Origin: an uncultured Actinomyces sp.
Lineage (GTDB): Bacteria > Actinomycetota > Actinomycetes > Actinomycetales > Actinomycetaceae
Length of the DNA stretch: 5,805 nt
Direction: 5' to 3'
Assembly: GCA_915069725.1 (NCBI GenBank)
Contig: CAJZFF010000141.1
Location: forward strand, 1 to 5,805
Shown here: piece by piece, positions 1 to 5,805 of the stretch
How positions within the stretch are numbered: position 1 is the first letter of the stretch
How the letters are laid out: each line of letters starts with the position of its first letter
Translations under genes and position numbers: made by a program
The notes under the pieces: model-generated
What the model saw: only the letters and a program-made list of their open reading frames with translations
What the model was told of the DNA's origin: nothing
Databases searched by the model: none

Positions 1-2446
1 GGTCCGAGCGGTCGTAGCCGCCTCTGCCGCCGCGCCCATCACGGTCCTTCCAACCGCGCTCGCCGTCTTCACGGCGGGGACGGAAACCGCGCTCCGACCG
101 CTCGCCACGGTCGCTGCGGTCGCCACGGTCCTTGCGGTCCTCCCAGTCACGCCGCTTAGGACGACGCTCGGCGCCGTTGGGGCCGGACCAGCCGTGCCCC
201 GGACCCTCGTCGGGGCGGATCCGCAGCTCGCGGCCGGCAAAGGTCGCCCGCCCCATGACGCTCAGCTGCTCGGGGCTGAGGTCGGCGTAGATCGTGACCA
301 GGGAGAAGGACTGAAGGATGTCGATCTTGCCGATGTCGGAGCCCTCGATCCCGCCTTCGTTGGCCAGGGCGCCGACGATCGCGCCGGGAAGGACCCGGTC
401 TCGGTGCCCCACCTCGACACGGTAGACGGTCCCAGGGCCCTCGTGCTCGCGGCGTCCGGAACGCGTGGCCGAACGGCGCCCCTCTCCTCGGTCGCCCCGG
501 TCGCCCCGGTCGCCACGACGGTTCTTCTCGCGCCCACCTTCGAAGGATGCCGACAGAAAGGTCCCCTCGGAGTCGAGGTTCTCCTCCCTGCGGGCGCGCT
601 GGGGGCGCTCACCGCCACGGTCCTCACGCCTGCGCGGGCCCTCATCACCCACGGCCAGGGCCAGCAGCGTCGCCGCCAGCTCCTCGACGTCAATGTCCAG
701 CTCCTGGGCGCAGTCGGTGACCAGCGGCAGGTACATGTCCAGACGACCGCGCTCGTGACGTGCGGCGGCCTTGGACAGGAGCTTGCGGGCGCGGTGCTCG
801 GAGACGTCCGCGGGGGAGGGCAGGGTGATCTCCTCCAGACGGCTTCCGGTGAGGCGCTCGATCTGGCGGAGCTTGCCCTTCTCCTTGGGGGTCAGGAAGG
901 TGACGGCCTCGCCGTGGCGGCCGGCGCGGCCCGTGCGACCGATACGGTGCACGTAGGCCTCGGCCTCGCGGGGCACGTCGAAGTTGACGACCAGGCCGAT
1001 GCGGTCCACGTCCAGGCCTCGGGCGGCGACGTCCGTGGCCACCAGCACGTCGAGGGTGCCGGCGCGCAGGCGCTCCACCAGGCGCTCTCGCTCGCGCTGC
1101 GGCACGTCACCGGAGATGGCGGCGGCCTGGATGCCCCGGCCGGCCAGCTCGATGGCGACGTCCTCGGCCGTGGACTTGGTCCGTACGAAGACGATGGCGG
1201 CCTCGGCGTCGGTGACGGCCAGGACCCGGGAGACGGCGCCGATCTTGTGGCGGAAGGGAACCACCGCGTAGGTCTGGTGGACGGTGGCGACGGTGGAGGC
1301 CGGCCTGGAGACCTCGACCTGAACGGGTTCGTGGAGGTGCTGGCGCGCCACGGCCTGGATGGCCGGAGGCATCGTCGCGGAGAACAGGGCGGTGCGCCGA
1401 TCGGTGGGAAGGGACTGAGCAATCGTCTCGACGTCCTCGGCGAAGCCCATGCGCAGCATCTCGTCGGCCTCGTCCAGGACGAAGTAGCGCACGTCGTCGA
1501 GCTGAAGCGCACCCTTGTCAATGAGGTCGATGACGCGCCCGGGAGTGCCGACGACGACCTGGGCGCCGCCCTTGAGCGCGCCGATCTGGGGGCCGTAGGG
1601 GGCGCCGCCGTAGACGGCCACTACCTCCAGTCCGCGGGAGCGGGCGGCCATGTCGGTGATGGCCTCGGCGCTCTGGAGCGCGAGCTCGCGGGTGGGGGCC
1701 AGAACGAGTGCCTGAACGACGTTGTCGCGCGAGTCGACGGCGTCGAGCAGCGGAAGCCCGAAGGCCGCCGTCTTGCCGGTTCCGGTCTGGGCGACGCCGA
1801 CGACGTCGCGGCCGGCCAGCAGAACCGGGATCGCCTCCTTCTGGATGGCGGTGGGGGTCACGAAGCCCATGTCGGTGACGGCCTTGAGCAGGTCACCGGG
1901 AAGACCCAGGTCGGCGAAGGTGATCTCCTCATCCTCTTGAGCGGTCCTCACCTCGCTCTTGTCCCGGTTGCGCGGTGAGGCGGTGCGCTCGACGCTGCGC
2001 TGGTGGCCGTCGGAGACAGTGTCGGAACCGGTGTTGGAATCGGTGTCGGAATCAGTATCGGTGTCGATGAAGGGGGTGTGGCCGTCAACCTCGTCCTCAT
2101 CAATGTCGACGCCGTCGTCCTCATCGGAGTCGTCGATCCCGTCCTCCGGGTCGGCCTCGGGGAGGTCTCGGTCGACGTCGTCCGCCTCCTCCTCGTGGTC
2201 GACGTCCTCTGGGTCCTCAGGGGAGTCGGAGGAGGCAGGAGTGGCGAAGTCCTCGGGGGAGGAGGCAGTGCCGTCGCGGTGGTGCGGCGCGGCGACACCG
2301 CTCTCCTCGTCGTTCTTGGCCGGGCCGGTCTGCTCGCCGCCGGAGATCTCGGCGGAGAAGAGCGCATCGAGGCTGAGGGGGCCGTTGCCGTCCTGGCTGG
2401 GAGCGTCGGAGGCGCCGGGCACAGTACTGCTGCTGGAGTGAGTCAT
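1..2446 (-). CDS. deaD: DEAD-box ATP-dependent RNA helicase, DeaD/CsdA type (3' end outside the window)
   Basis: This gene encodes an ATP-dependent RNA helicase expected to unwind structured RNA in ribosome assembly, mRNA turnover and cold adaptation, which are the known roles of the DeaD/CsdA family. 815 codons are visible with no stop. Residues 1-172 look disordered and very acidic (28 of 50 residues at 76-125 are D/E). The core shows the Q motif (F177, GF at 194-195, PT at 198-199, Q202), motif I AQTGTGKT at 219-226, PTREL at 251-255, GG at 280-281, TPGR at 301-304, DEAD at 325-328, SAT at 356-358, motif [11 protein letters not shown] near 470-479 and HRIGRTGR at 500-507. A basic RGD-rich linker (about 604-670) leads to a DbpA-type RNA-binding domain (about 673-744), then a tail rich in R, G, D and E. 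The ATG start follows only a weak GGGAAA. The extra N-terminal region makes it longer than typical DeaD proteins. Function is confident; the C-terminus is not seen. Confidence 0.96.
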   Translation of the reverse strand, partial: MTHSSSSTVPGASDAPSQDGNGPLSLDALFSAEISGGEQTGPAKNDEESGVAAPHHRDGTASSPEDFATPASSDSPEDPEDVDHEEEADDVDRDLPEADPEDGIDDSDEDDGVDIDEDEVDGHTPFIDTDTDSDTDSNTGSDTVSDGHQRSVERTASPRNRDKSEVRTAQEDEEITFADLGLPGDLLKAVTDMGFVTPTAIQKEAIPVLLAGRDVVGVAQTGTGKTAAFGLPLLDAVDSRDNVVQALVLAPTRELALQSAEAITDMAARSRGLEVVAVYGGAPYGPQIGALKGGAQVVVGTPGRVIDLIDKGALQLDDVRYFVLDEADEMLRMGFAEDVETIAQSLPTDRRTALFSATMPPAIQAVARQHLHEPVQVEVSRPASTVATVHQTYAVVPFRHKIGAVSRVLAVTDAEAAIVFVRTKSTAEDVAIELAGRGIQAAAISGDVPQRERERLVERLRAGTLDVLVATDVAARGLDVDRIGLVVNFDVPREAEAYVHRIGRTGRAGRHGEAVTFLTPKEKGKLRQIERLTGSRLEEITLPSPADVSEHRARKLLSKAAARHERGRLDMYLPLVTDCAQELDIDVEELAATLLALAVGDEGPRRREDRGGERPQRARREENLDSEGTFLSASFEGGREKNRRGDRGDRGDRGEGRRSATRSGRREHEGPGTVYRVEVGHRDRVLPGAIVGALANEGGIEGSDIGKIDILQSFSLVTIYADLSPEQLSVMGRATFAGRELRIRPDEGPGHGWSGPNGAERRPKRRDWEDRKDRGDRSDRGERSERGFRPRREDGERGWKDRDGRGGRGGYDRSD
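2..214 (-). other. Arg/Gly/Asp-rich disordered tail of the DEAD-box helicase
   Basis: Codons 745-815 follow the RNA-binding domain and encode a low-complexity tail dominated by R, D, G and E, with repeated [15 protein letters not shown] and RGGRGG patterns. Such tails are common in bacterial DEAD-box proteins and are known in several cases to add nonspecific RNA binding. No stop codon is reached before the window edge, so the length of the tail is unknown. Confidence 0.8.
215..430 (-). other. DbpA-type RNA-binding domain inside the helicase gene
   Basis: Codons about 673-744 encode a compact segment running from [20 protein letters not shown] to [10 protein letters not shown]. This matches the DbpA/CsdA RNA-binding domain, an RRM-like fold following the helicase core in DeaD, CsdA and DbpA proteins. 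In that family the domain directs the helicase to structured RNA, classically 23S rRNA for DbpA. I infer the RNA-binding role; the specific RNA target cannot be read here. Confidence 0.85.
488..514 (-). repeat. Three 9-bp tandem units encoding GDR-GDR-GDR in the helicase linker
   Basis: On the coding strand the unit GGCGACCGG occurs three times in a row, the last with one base changed at its third codon. It encodes GDR three times at residues 645-653, in the basic linker between helicase core and RNA-binding domain. A short in-frame repeat like this can change copy number without breaking the reading frame. Confidence 0.8.
2015..2062 (-). repeat. Degenerate 12-bp tandem repeat (4 units) in the acidic N-terminal region of the helicase
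   Basis: Four consecutive 12-bp units, on the plus strand close to ATCGGTGTCGGA, differ from each other at a few bases. On the coding strand they encode four tetrapeptides of the D/N-T-x-S kind ([16 protein letters not shown] register, about residues 129-145). The unit is a multiple of three, so expansion or contraction keeps the helicase in frame. The segment is in a predicted disordered region, where length variation would be tolerated. Confidence 0.75.
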
Positions 2447-2463
2447 GAAGTTTTCCCATATCT

Positions 2464-2486
2464 GTCCCCATGAAGATGGTGGGGAC
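2464..2486 (-). promoter_or_regulatory. Inverted repeat in the probable helicase leader, close to the start codon
   Basis: A perfect 7-bp inverted repeat, GTCCCCA and TGGGGAC, is separated by 9 nt. It ends 17 nt before the helicase ATG. If transcribed, it would form a hairpin just upstream of the ribosome-binding region and could affect translation initiation. An out-of-frame ATG (2471-2469) sits at the start of the downstream arm. The inverted repeat is seen directly; a regulatory role is inference. Confidence 0.45.
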
Positions 2487-2502
2487 CGCGGCGGAGTGTG
2501 GG

Positions 2503-2521
2503 GGAGGACCTTTTGTCCTCC
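2503..2521 (-). promoter_or_regulatory. Inverted repeat upstream of the helicase (7-bp stem, 5-nt loop)
   Basis: On the minus strand the arms are GGAGGAC and GTCCTCC around an A-rich 5-nt loop. The element lies 56-75 nt upstream of the helicase start. It could be a leader hairpin or a protein-binding site. It is not followed by a T-run in either direction, so it does not look like a classic terminator. Confidence 0.4.
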
Positions 2522-2613
2522 GCTCTTTGCCGTACCTGGCCCACCACACTCGCCCGCACCCGGACTGGCCGGGTGACTCATGGGCTAACACGCACAGACT
2601 CACGGGATACTCG

Positions 2614-2634
2614 TGCCGCACACCGGGTGCGGCA
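2614..2634 (-). terminator. Possible terminator hairpin downstream of the ABC operon
   Basis: A perfect 8-bp GC-rich inverted repeat, TGCCGCAC and GTGCGGCA with a 5-nt loop, lies about 117 nt past the stop codon of the ABC ATPase gene. There is no U-run after it. Actinobacterial terminators often lack one, so it may end the ABC transcript, but it could equally be an operator or leader element of the helicase. Confidence 0.4.
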
Positions 2635-2750
2635 GGACCCGAACGGGGTCAACAGGGCACGGATCGCTCCTGTGTCCAGGCTACGGGAGAATCGGCGGAA
2701 CTCCGCGCTCCACGGGCTGGATCACAGGTGAGGTCGGTCTCGTGGCCCGT

Positions 2751-3632
2751 TCATCGCCCCAGCAGGCTGAGGATTCTCCGACGCAGCTCGCGGACCTCGT
2801 CACTCGACTCGTCGTGCTCGGGCACCTCGATGTCGGCGACGACACGCGCAGGGCGCTCTGACAGGACGACCACTCGGTTGGACAGGCGTAGAGCCTCGTC
2901 CACGTCGTGGGTGACCAGGACGGCGGTGAAGCGTTGGGACTCCCACAGCTTGAGGATCTCGTCCTGGAGCTGGAGGCGTGTCAGGGCGTCGAGCTTGCCC
3001 AGGGGCTCATCCATGAGGAAGAGCCGGGGCCGGTTGACCAGGGCTCGGGCCAGTGAGGCCCGTTGAGCCATACCGCCTGAGAGCGTGGCGGGGTAGGAAT
3101 CGGCGAAGTCCCGCAGCCCCACGATCTGCAGGGCCGCCTCCACCCGGCGCCGGTCGCGCTCCATCCGGCCTCTCGCCTCAGGGCCCAGGGCGACATTGTC
3201 CCGCACGGTCCTCCACGGCAGCAGCGTGGCGTCCTGGAACGCGAGTGCGCGCAGAGGTGAGGGCCCGGTCACCTGCGTGGAGTCGACGGTGACGCTGCCC
3301 TTGACTGGCTGTTCCAATCCGGCCAGCAGTCGCAGGATCGTGGACTTGCCGCAGCCGGACGGCCCTACGAGTGAGACGAACTCCCCGGGTGCCACCGTCA
3401 GGTCGATGTCATTGAGGACGGCAAGCTGATCCGGCTTGGCAGCCTCAGCCTCGTAGCGAGCCCTCGCAGCGGGGGAGAACCGGCGCAGCAGCAGATGGAG
3501 CCACCCGTGCTCCAGGTCATGGGACAACGGGTAGCTGTGGGAGACACCAGCGAGATCGACCTGTGCGCCGCGGGGGACGGACGGAGTCGAGACCTGCGGC
3601 GCGGCAGCAGCCGTCGACGAATCAGCAGACAT
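2751..3632 (-). CDS. ABC transporter ATP-binding protein, nitrate/sulfonate/taurine class (SsuB/TauB-like)
   Basis: This 293-residue cytoplasmic ATPase should power the importer encoded with the two genes upstream of it. It shows Walker A GPSGCGKST (90-98), Q-loop Q133 in AFQDATLLPW (a context typical of SsuB/TauB/NrtD proteins), signature LSGGMAQR (184-191), Walker B LFLMDEP (204-210, catalytic E209), D-loop near LDA (214-216) and H-loop H242. All catalytic residues look intact. It is longer than typical SsuB-type ATPases because of an Ala/Ser-rich start and an extra segment at about 37-68, between the first strand (VSHSYP) and LNDIDL. The start is 4 nt after the permease stop and has a strong Shine-Dalgarno sequence. 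It is the last gene of the operon. The substrate is not predictable from this subunit. Confidence 0.95.
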   Translation of the reverse strand: MSADSSTAAAAPQVSTPSVPRGAQVDLAGVSHSYPLSHDLEHGWLHLLLRRFSPAARARYEAEAAKPDQLAVLNDIDLTVAPGEFVSLVGPSGCGKSTILRLLAGLEQPVKGSVTVDSTQVTGPSPLRALAFQDATLLPWRTVRDNVALGPEARGRMERDRRRVEAALQIVGLRDFADSYPATLSGGMAQRASLARALVNRPRLFLMDEPLGKLDALTRLQLQDEILKLWESQRFTAVLVTHDVDEALRLSNRVVVLSERPARVVADIEVPEHDESSDEVRELRRRILSLLGR

Positions 3633-3636
3633 CGGT

Positions 3637-4719
3637 TCACCACCTCACAAGGTTCTGCTGCCATGCCAGCAGCGAGGAGCGGATCTTGAACAGCAGGACC
3701 ATGAGCGTGCGGCAGAAGGTCACCAGAATGATGAGGCCCACGTACATCCGGGGGTAGTCCGCCCAGCCCTTGACCCAGTTGATGTACCAGGCCAGGCCCT
3801 TGTCGACACCGGTCAGCTCGGCGGTCATGAGGGCGGCGAGTGAGGTTCCCAGGCCTGTGAACAGGCCGGTGAGCATGTCCGGTAGTGCCGAGGGCACGGC
3901 CACCCGTCTGATGAGGAAGAGCTCATCTGCTCCCAGTGTGCGGGCCATGTCGATGTAGTCGCGGCGCACGGAGCGCACGCCCGCGCGGGTCATGGTCGCC
4001 ATGGGGAACCAGGCGCCGAAGCCGACGATGAAGGCTGCCGAGGTGTACGTCGTCGGAAGTAGCAGCAGTGCCAGCGGAAGGAGTGAGGCCGCGGGAACTG
4101 GCCCGACGGTCTGAAGGAGCGGATGGAGCCAGTAGTCGGCGCGCCTCGACCAGCCCATGAGCAGGCCCGTGAAGAACCCCAGCACCGATCCAGCCGTGTA
4201 CCCGATGATGAAGAGCAGCGCCGAGGCGCCCAGGCAGCTGAGCAGCAGCCTCCAGTCACCGAGGAAGGAGGCAATGAGTATTTCTGGGGCGGCGAAGTAC
4301 GGGGGCGTGAGCAGTCCGAGCTTGGATGTTGTCAGCTGCCAGACGATGAACCATGCGCCGGCGGCGTTGATCCAGGGCAGGAAGTGCGTCAGAGACCTCG
4401 CTGCCGAAGAGGCCGGTCGGACCCGTGCGGTGAGTGTCCACGCGATCAGGGAGATCAGCCATGTCCCGGCAAGAACTACAACTGGAGTGGTTGCCTCCTT
4501 GCGGAGAAGGTCTGCCTCCGGCAGGGCGATGAGGATGACCAGGTAGGCCAACCACAAGAGCAGTGCCGTCGTGCTCACAAGCGTGCCTGCGCTGGAACGG
4601 CGATCGCTTGGTTCACTCTTCCTGGCCGTGGAGGAGGGAGGTTGCGGATTCCTGTTGTCGATGGGCTTGACGGATGCGGTTGTTGTGGTCGTGGGGCTCA
4701 CCTCAGCGGGCATCGTCAC
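3637..4719 (-). CDS. ABC transporter permease, SsuC/TauC-like, with extra N-terminal membrane segments
   Basis: This inner-membrane permease of 360 residues should form the channel of the importer, probably as a homodimer. A Thr/Ser/Pro-rich cytoplasmic N-terminus (1-45) is followed by hydrophobic segments at about 48-67, 78-97, 112-130, 162-182, 206-222, 226-243, 285-300 and 325-345. The EAA-type coupling loop that docks on the ATPase is visible at about 254-280 (DYIDMARTLGADELFLIRRV, then PSALP). The C-terminal two thirds match the BPD_transp_1 permease fold; usual SsuC/TauC permeases are about 250-280 residues, so about 80-100 N-terminal residues are additional. The GTG start follows the binding-protein stop with no gap. 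The ATG two codons later (4713) is an equally possible start. An AAGGA serves either one. It lies 4 nt upstream of the ATPase gene. Confidence 0.93.
   Translation of the reverse strand: MTMPAEVSPTTTTTASVKPIDNRNPQPPSSTARKSEPSDRRSSAGTLVSTTALLLWLAYLVILIALPEADLLRKEATTPVVVLAGTWLISLIAWTLTARVRPASSAARSLTHFLPWINAAGAWFIVWQLTTSKLGLLTPPYFAAPEILIASFLGDWRLLLSCLGASALLFIIGYTAGSVLGFFTGLLMGWSRRADYWLHPLLQTVGPVPAASLLPLALLLLPTTYTSAAFIVGFGAWFPMATMTRAGVRSVRRDYIDMARTLGADELFLIRRVAVPSALPDMLTGLFTGLGTSLAALMTAELTGVDKGLAWYINWVKGWADYPRMYVGLIILVTFCRTLMVLLFKIRSSLLAWQQNLVRW
3640..3646 (-). promoter_or_regulatory. Ribosome-binding site of the ABC ATPase gene
   Basis: GAGGTGG on the minus strand lies 7 nt before the ATG at 3632. 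It overlaps the last codons of the permease gene, so the ATPase is probably translated in step with the permease. It supports the chosen start. Confidence 0.75.
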
Positions 4720-5667
4720 TCAGTCCTTGATGCCGAGATCGGCGATGACGGTGTCGGTCAGCTTCCGGGCGGAGACGTCGGATGCGATGAAACCGGTTCC
4801 CTTGAACTTCTCGATGCCGGGCTCGATCGCGGCCCGGAACCTGGAGGCAGAGGCCTTGAACCCGTATGTCTTAAGCACCCGGACGACGACGTCCTGGTCG
4901 GCGGCGACGTAGTCGTTGTCGACCTCGATCTTGGCGATCTCCTCGATGTGGTCCGGCACGTAGGCCGAGCCCTTCAACCAGGCCTCGGTCAGAGCCTTCG
5001 CCTCCTTGGGCTGCTTACGTACGAAGTCCCCGTTGAGTGCCACCGAGCAGCAGAACTCCTCAGCGTCGTTGTTGGCCAGCTCACGGGCCGTCCCATTGAA
5101 GACGGGAAGCAGCGGCCCGGGGTCAGAACCCATGATGGCGTCCACCTGGCCGTCAGTCAGCGCGGTCCCCAAGGAGTCCGCATCGACTGTGCGCCACGTG
5201 ATGTCGCCTCCATCCGGCTTGACGTTGATACCGGCCTCCGACAGCCCGATCGCGAAGTAGGCGAAGGCCGACGACGACAGTGACGGCACGCCGATGGTGG
5301 TGCCTTTCAGGTCAGCCAGCTTCTGATACGGGGAGTCCTTGCGCACCACCAGGCGCAGGCAGCCGGCGTGGAGCCCTGCGGTGAGCCTGGCGTTGAGGCC
5401 GTTGTAGATCGGCTCCAGCCAGGAGAAGAAGATTCCTGGAGCGCCAATGTACTTACCGGCGCCCACGCCGTCCTTGGTGTCCTCGGTCTGCTGGGTGCGT
5501 GCCAGCGTGACCTTCAGCCCCGCATCGTCGAAGAAGCCCTGGTGGTAGGCGGCGTAGAGCGGTGCGGCGCAGATGTCGCCACCGATCACCAGGGGGAGTG
5601 CCTCGTGGGCCCCGATCACTCCTTGGTTGCTGCGTCGAATCGTCAGGAACGCACTGGTACCGACCAC
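4720..5667 (-). CDS. ABC transporter substrate-binding protein, SsuA/NMT1-like (5' part probably frameshifted)
   Basis: This protein should bind the substrate outside the membrane and deliver it to the permease encoded next. The 315-residue frame shows the two-lobe pattern of NMT1/SsuA-type binding proteins: a first strand with a ligand-lobe start (LVIGGDICAAPLYAAYHQGFF, from residue 26), GIFFSWLEPIYNGL (78-91), AGLHAGC (97-103), the hinge block LADLKGTTIGVPS (118-129), then a second lobe with DGQVDAIMGSDPGPLLPVF (172-190) and FCCSVALNGDFV (205-216). The first possible start in this frame is GTG at 5667, which cuts into a hydrophobic stretch (WGIAAATVVGTSAFLTI) and has no well-placed Shine-Dalgarno sequence. 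The frame itself runs back to a stop at 5740-5742. A proper export signal is present in the neighbouring frame, so the true gene probably starts further upstream with one base missing here. There is no lipobox cysteine. Function class is confident; substrate and start are not. Confidence 0.88.
   Translation of the reverse strand: MVGTSAFLTIRRSNQGVIGAHEALPLVIGGDICAAPLYAAYHQGFFDDAGLKVTLARTQQTEDTKDGVGAGKYIGAPGIFFSWLEPIYNGLNARLTAGLHAGCLRLVVRKDSPYQKLADLKGTTIGVPSLSSSAFAYFAIGLSEAGINVKPDGGDITWRTVDADSLGTALTDGQVDAIMGSDPGPLLPVFNGTARELANNDAEEFCCSVALNGDFVRKQPKEAKALTEAWLKGSAYVPDHIEEIAKIEVDNDYVAADQDVVVRVLKTYGFKASASRFRAAIEPGIEKFKGTGFIASDVSARKLTDTVIADLGIKD
4724..4728 (-). promoter_or_regulatory. Ribosome-binding site of the permease gene, inside the end of the binding-protein gene
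   Basis: AAGGA on the minus strand is 4 nt before the GTG at 4719 and 10 nt before the ATG at 4713. The spacing does not decide between them. Its place within the preceding gene suggests translational coupling. Confidence 0.5.
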
Positions 5668-5682
5668 GGTAGCGGCTGCGAT

Positions 5683-5805
5683 CCCCCAATCGTCAGCAGC
5701 GTGCGCCGTGAGGGCATACCGCGATGCGTCTGGTCCGTTTCATTGGGGTCAGGGTCATCGATGCCGTCATCGGCTGCCAGGATTGCGGCGGCGTTCTCAG
5801 CCGTG
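5683..5805 (-). pseudogene. Out-of-frame N-terminal segment of the binding protein with a twin-arginine-like signal, open past the window edge
   Basis: In the frame one base away from the binding protein, codons run open from the window edge and include, from ATG at 5717, MPSRRTLLTIGG. SRRTLLT resembles the twin-arginine consensus (S/T-R-R-x-F-L-K). At the GGGGG run (5687-5683) the reading would pass smoothly into IAAATVVGTSAFLTI of the binding protein if one G were added, giving a normal n-region plus hydrophobic core. Upstream of the ATG the same frame encodes an acidic stretch ending DPDPNETDQTHRG without a stop, and no Shine-Dalgarno sequence precedes the ATG, so the start may lie beyond 5805. 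As sequenced, this frame stops at 5643-5645. It may be a true mutation or a sequencing error. Confidence 0.65.

Larger units (their letters stand above)
2447..2750. other. 304-nt intergenic region between the ABC ATPase gene and the helicase gene
   Basis: I find no supported gene here. Open frames crossing it are short or run on as out-of-frame shadows of the flanking genes. It lies between two same-direction genes, so it should hold the end of the ABC transcript and the promoter and leader of the helicase. Three perfect inverted repeats are present (annotated separately). A TTGACC on the minus strand at 2652-2647 resembles a -35 box, but no matching -10 box follows at the expected distance, so I do not call a promoter. 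Confidence 0.7.

Noticed and set aside
1..190. Repetitive CGGTC-rich DNA at the left edge, resembling a repeat array
   Set aside because: The pattern is explained by Arg/Asp/Gly codons of the helicase tail. There are no regular direct repeats with unique spacers, so it is not CRISPR.
194..1978. A 594-codon open frame on the plus strand
   Set aside because: It lies wholly antisense to the helicase core, whose motifs are all recognisable on the minus strand. Its protein is low in complexity (G, D, V, A rich) with no known motif, as expected for the reverse of GC-rich coding DNA.
2217..2621. A minus-strand frame starting in the intergenic gap, with ATG codons at 2621, 2471 and 2459
   Set aside because: It overlaps the helicase start in another frame and shows no domain. 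A short regulatory upstream ORF from 2471 cannot be excluded but has no supporting ribosome-binding site.
2647..2652. TTGACC on the minus strand as a -35 box for the helicase
   Set aside because: No -10-like hexamer is present 16-18 nt downstream, so the match is probably chance.
2712..2750. Weak inverted repeat (ACGGGC and GCCCGT) just after the ATPase stop
   Set aside because: Only 6 bp with a loop of about 27 nt, no U-run. Too weak to call a terminator.
4123..5283. A 386-codon open frame on the plus strand across permease and binding-protein genes
   Set aside because: It is antisense to two well-supported genes and has no recognisable domain.

Overview
The window is GC-rich DNA (GC-biased third codon positions, GTG starts) and suggests an actinobacterium. 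An Actinomycetaceae-type organism such as Actinomyces is a reasonable guess, but this is inference; nothing in the window fixes the genus. Every gene I can support is on the minus strand, so the window reads from right to left.

Right part (about 5805 to 2751): a three-gene ABC importer operon in the order substrate-binding protein, permease, ATPase, with junctions of 0 and 4 nt. All three belong to the nitrate/sulfonate/taurine (SsuABC/TauABC/NrtABC, NMT1-like) class. The substrate cannot be read from the sequence. The binding protein would capture the substrate outside the membrane, the permease would pass it through, and the ATPase would power uptake. The 5' end of the binding-protein gene appears to be broken by one base. 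A twin-arginine-like signal start lies one frame away from the mature protein, and the switch falls at a run of five G (minus strand). The frame carrying that signal stays open past the right edge, so the true start is probably outside the window.

Middle (2447 to 2750): a 304-nt non-coding gap with three perfect inverted repeats. Two lie close to the start of the next gene and may form a structured mRNA leader. The third may end the ABC transcript. No convincing promoter was found.

Left part (2446 to 1 and beyond): a long DEAD-box RNA helicase of the DeaD/CsdA type, with 815 codons visible and its 3' end outside the window. It has an acidic disordered N-terminal region of about 170 residues, a complete helicase core, an RGD-rich linker, a DbpA-type RNA-binding domain and an Arg/Gly/Asp-rich tail. 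Long open frames on the plus strand across this gene are antisense shadows.

I see no RNA gene, mobile element, CRISPR array or clearly new system. The points most worth checking are the one-base disruption of the binding-protein signal region, the extra segments in the ATPase and permease, and the hairpins ahead of the helicase.
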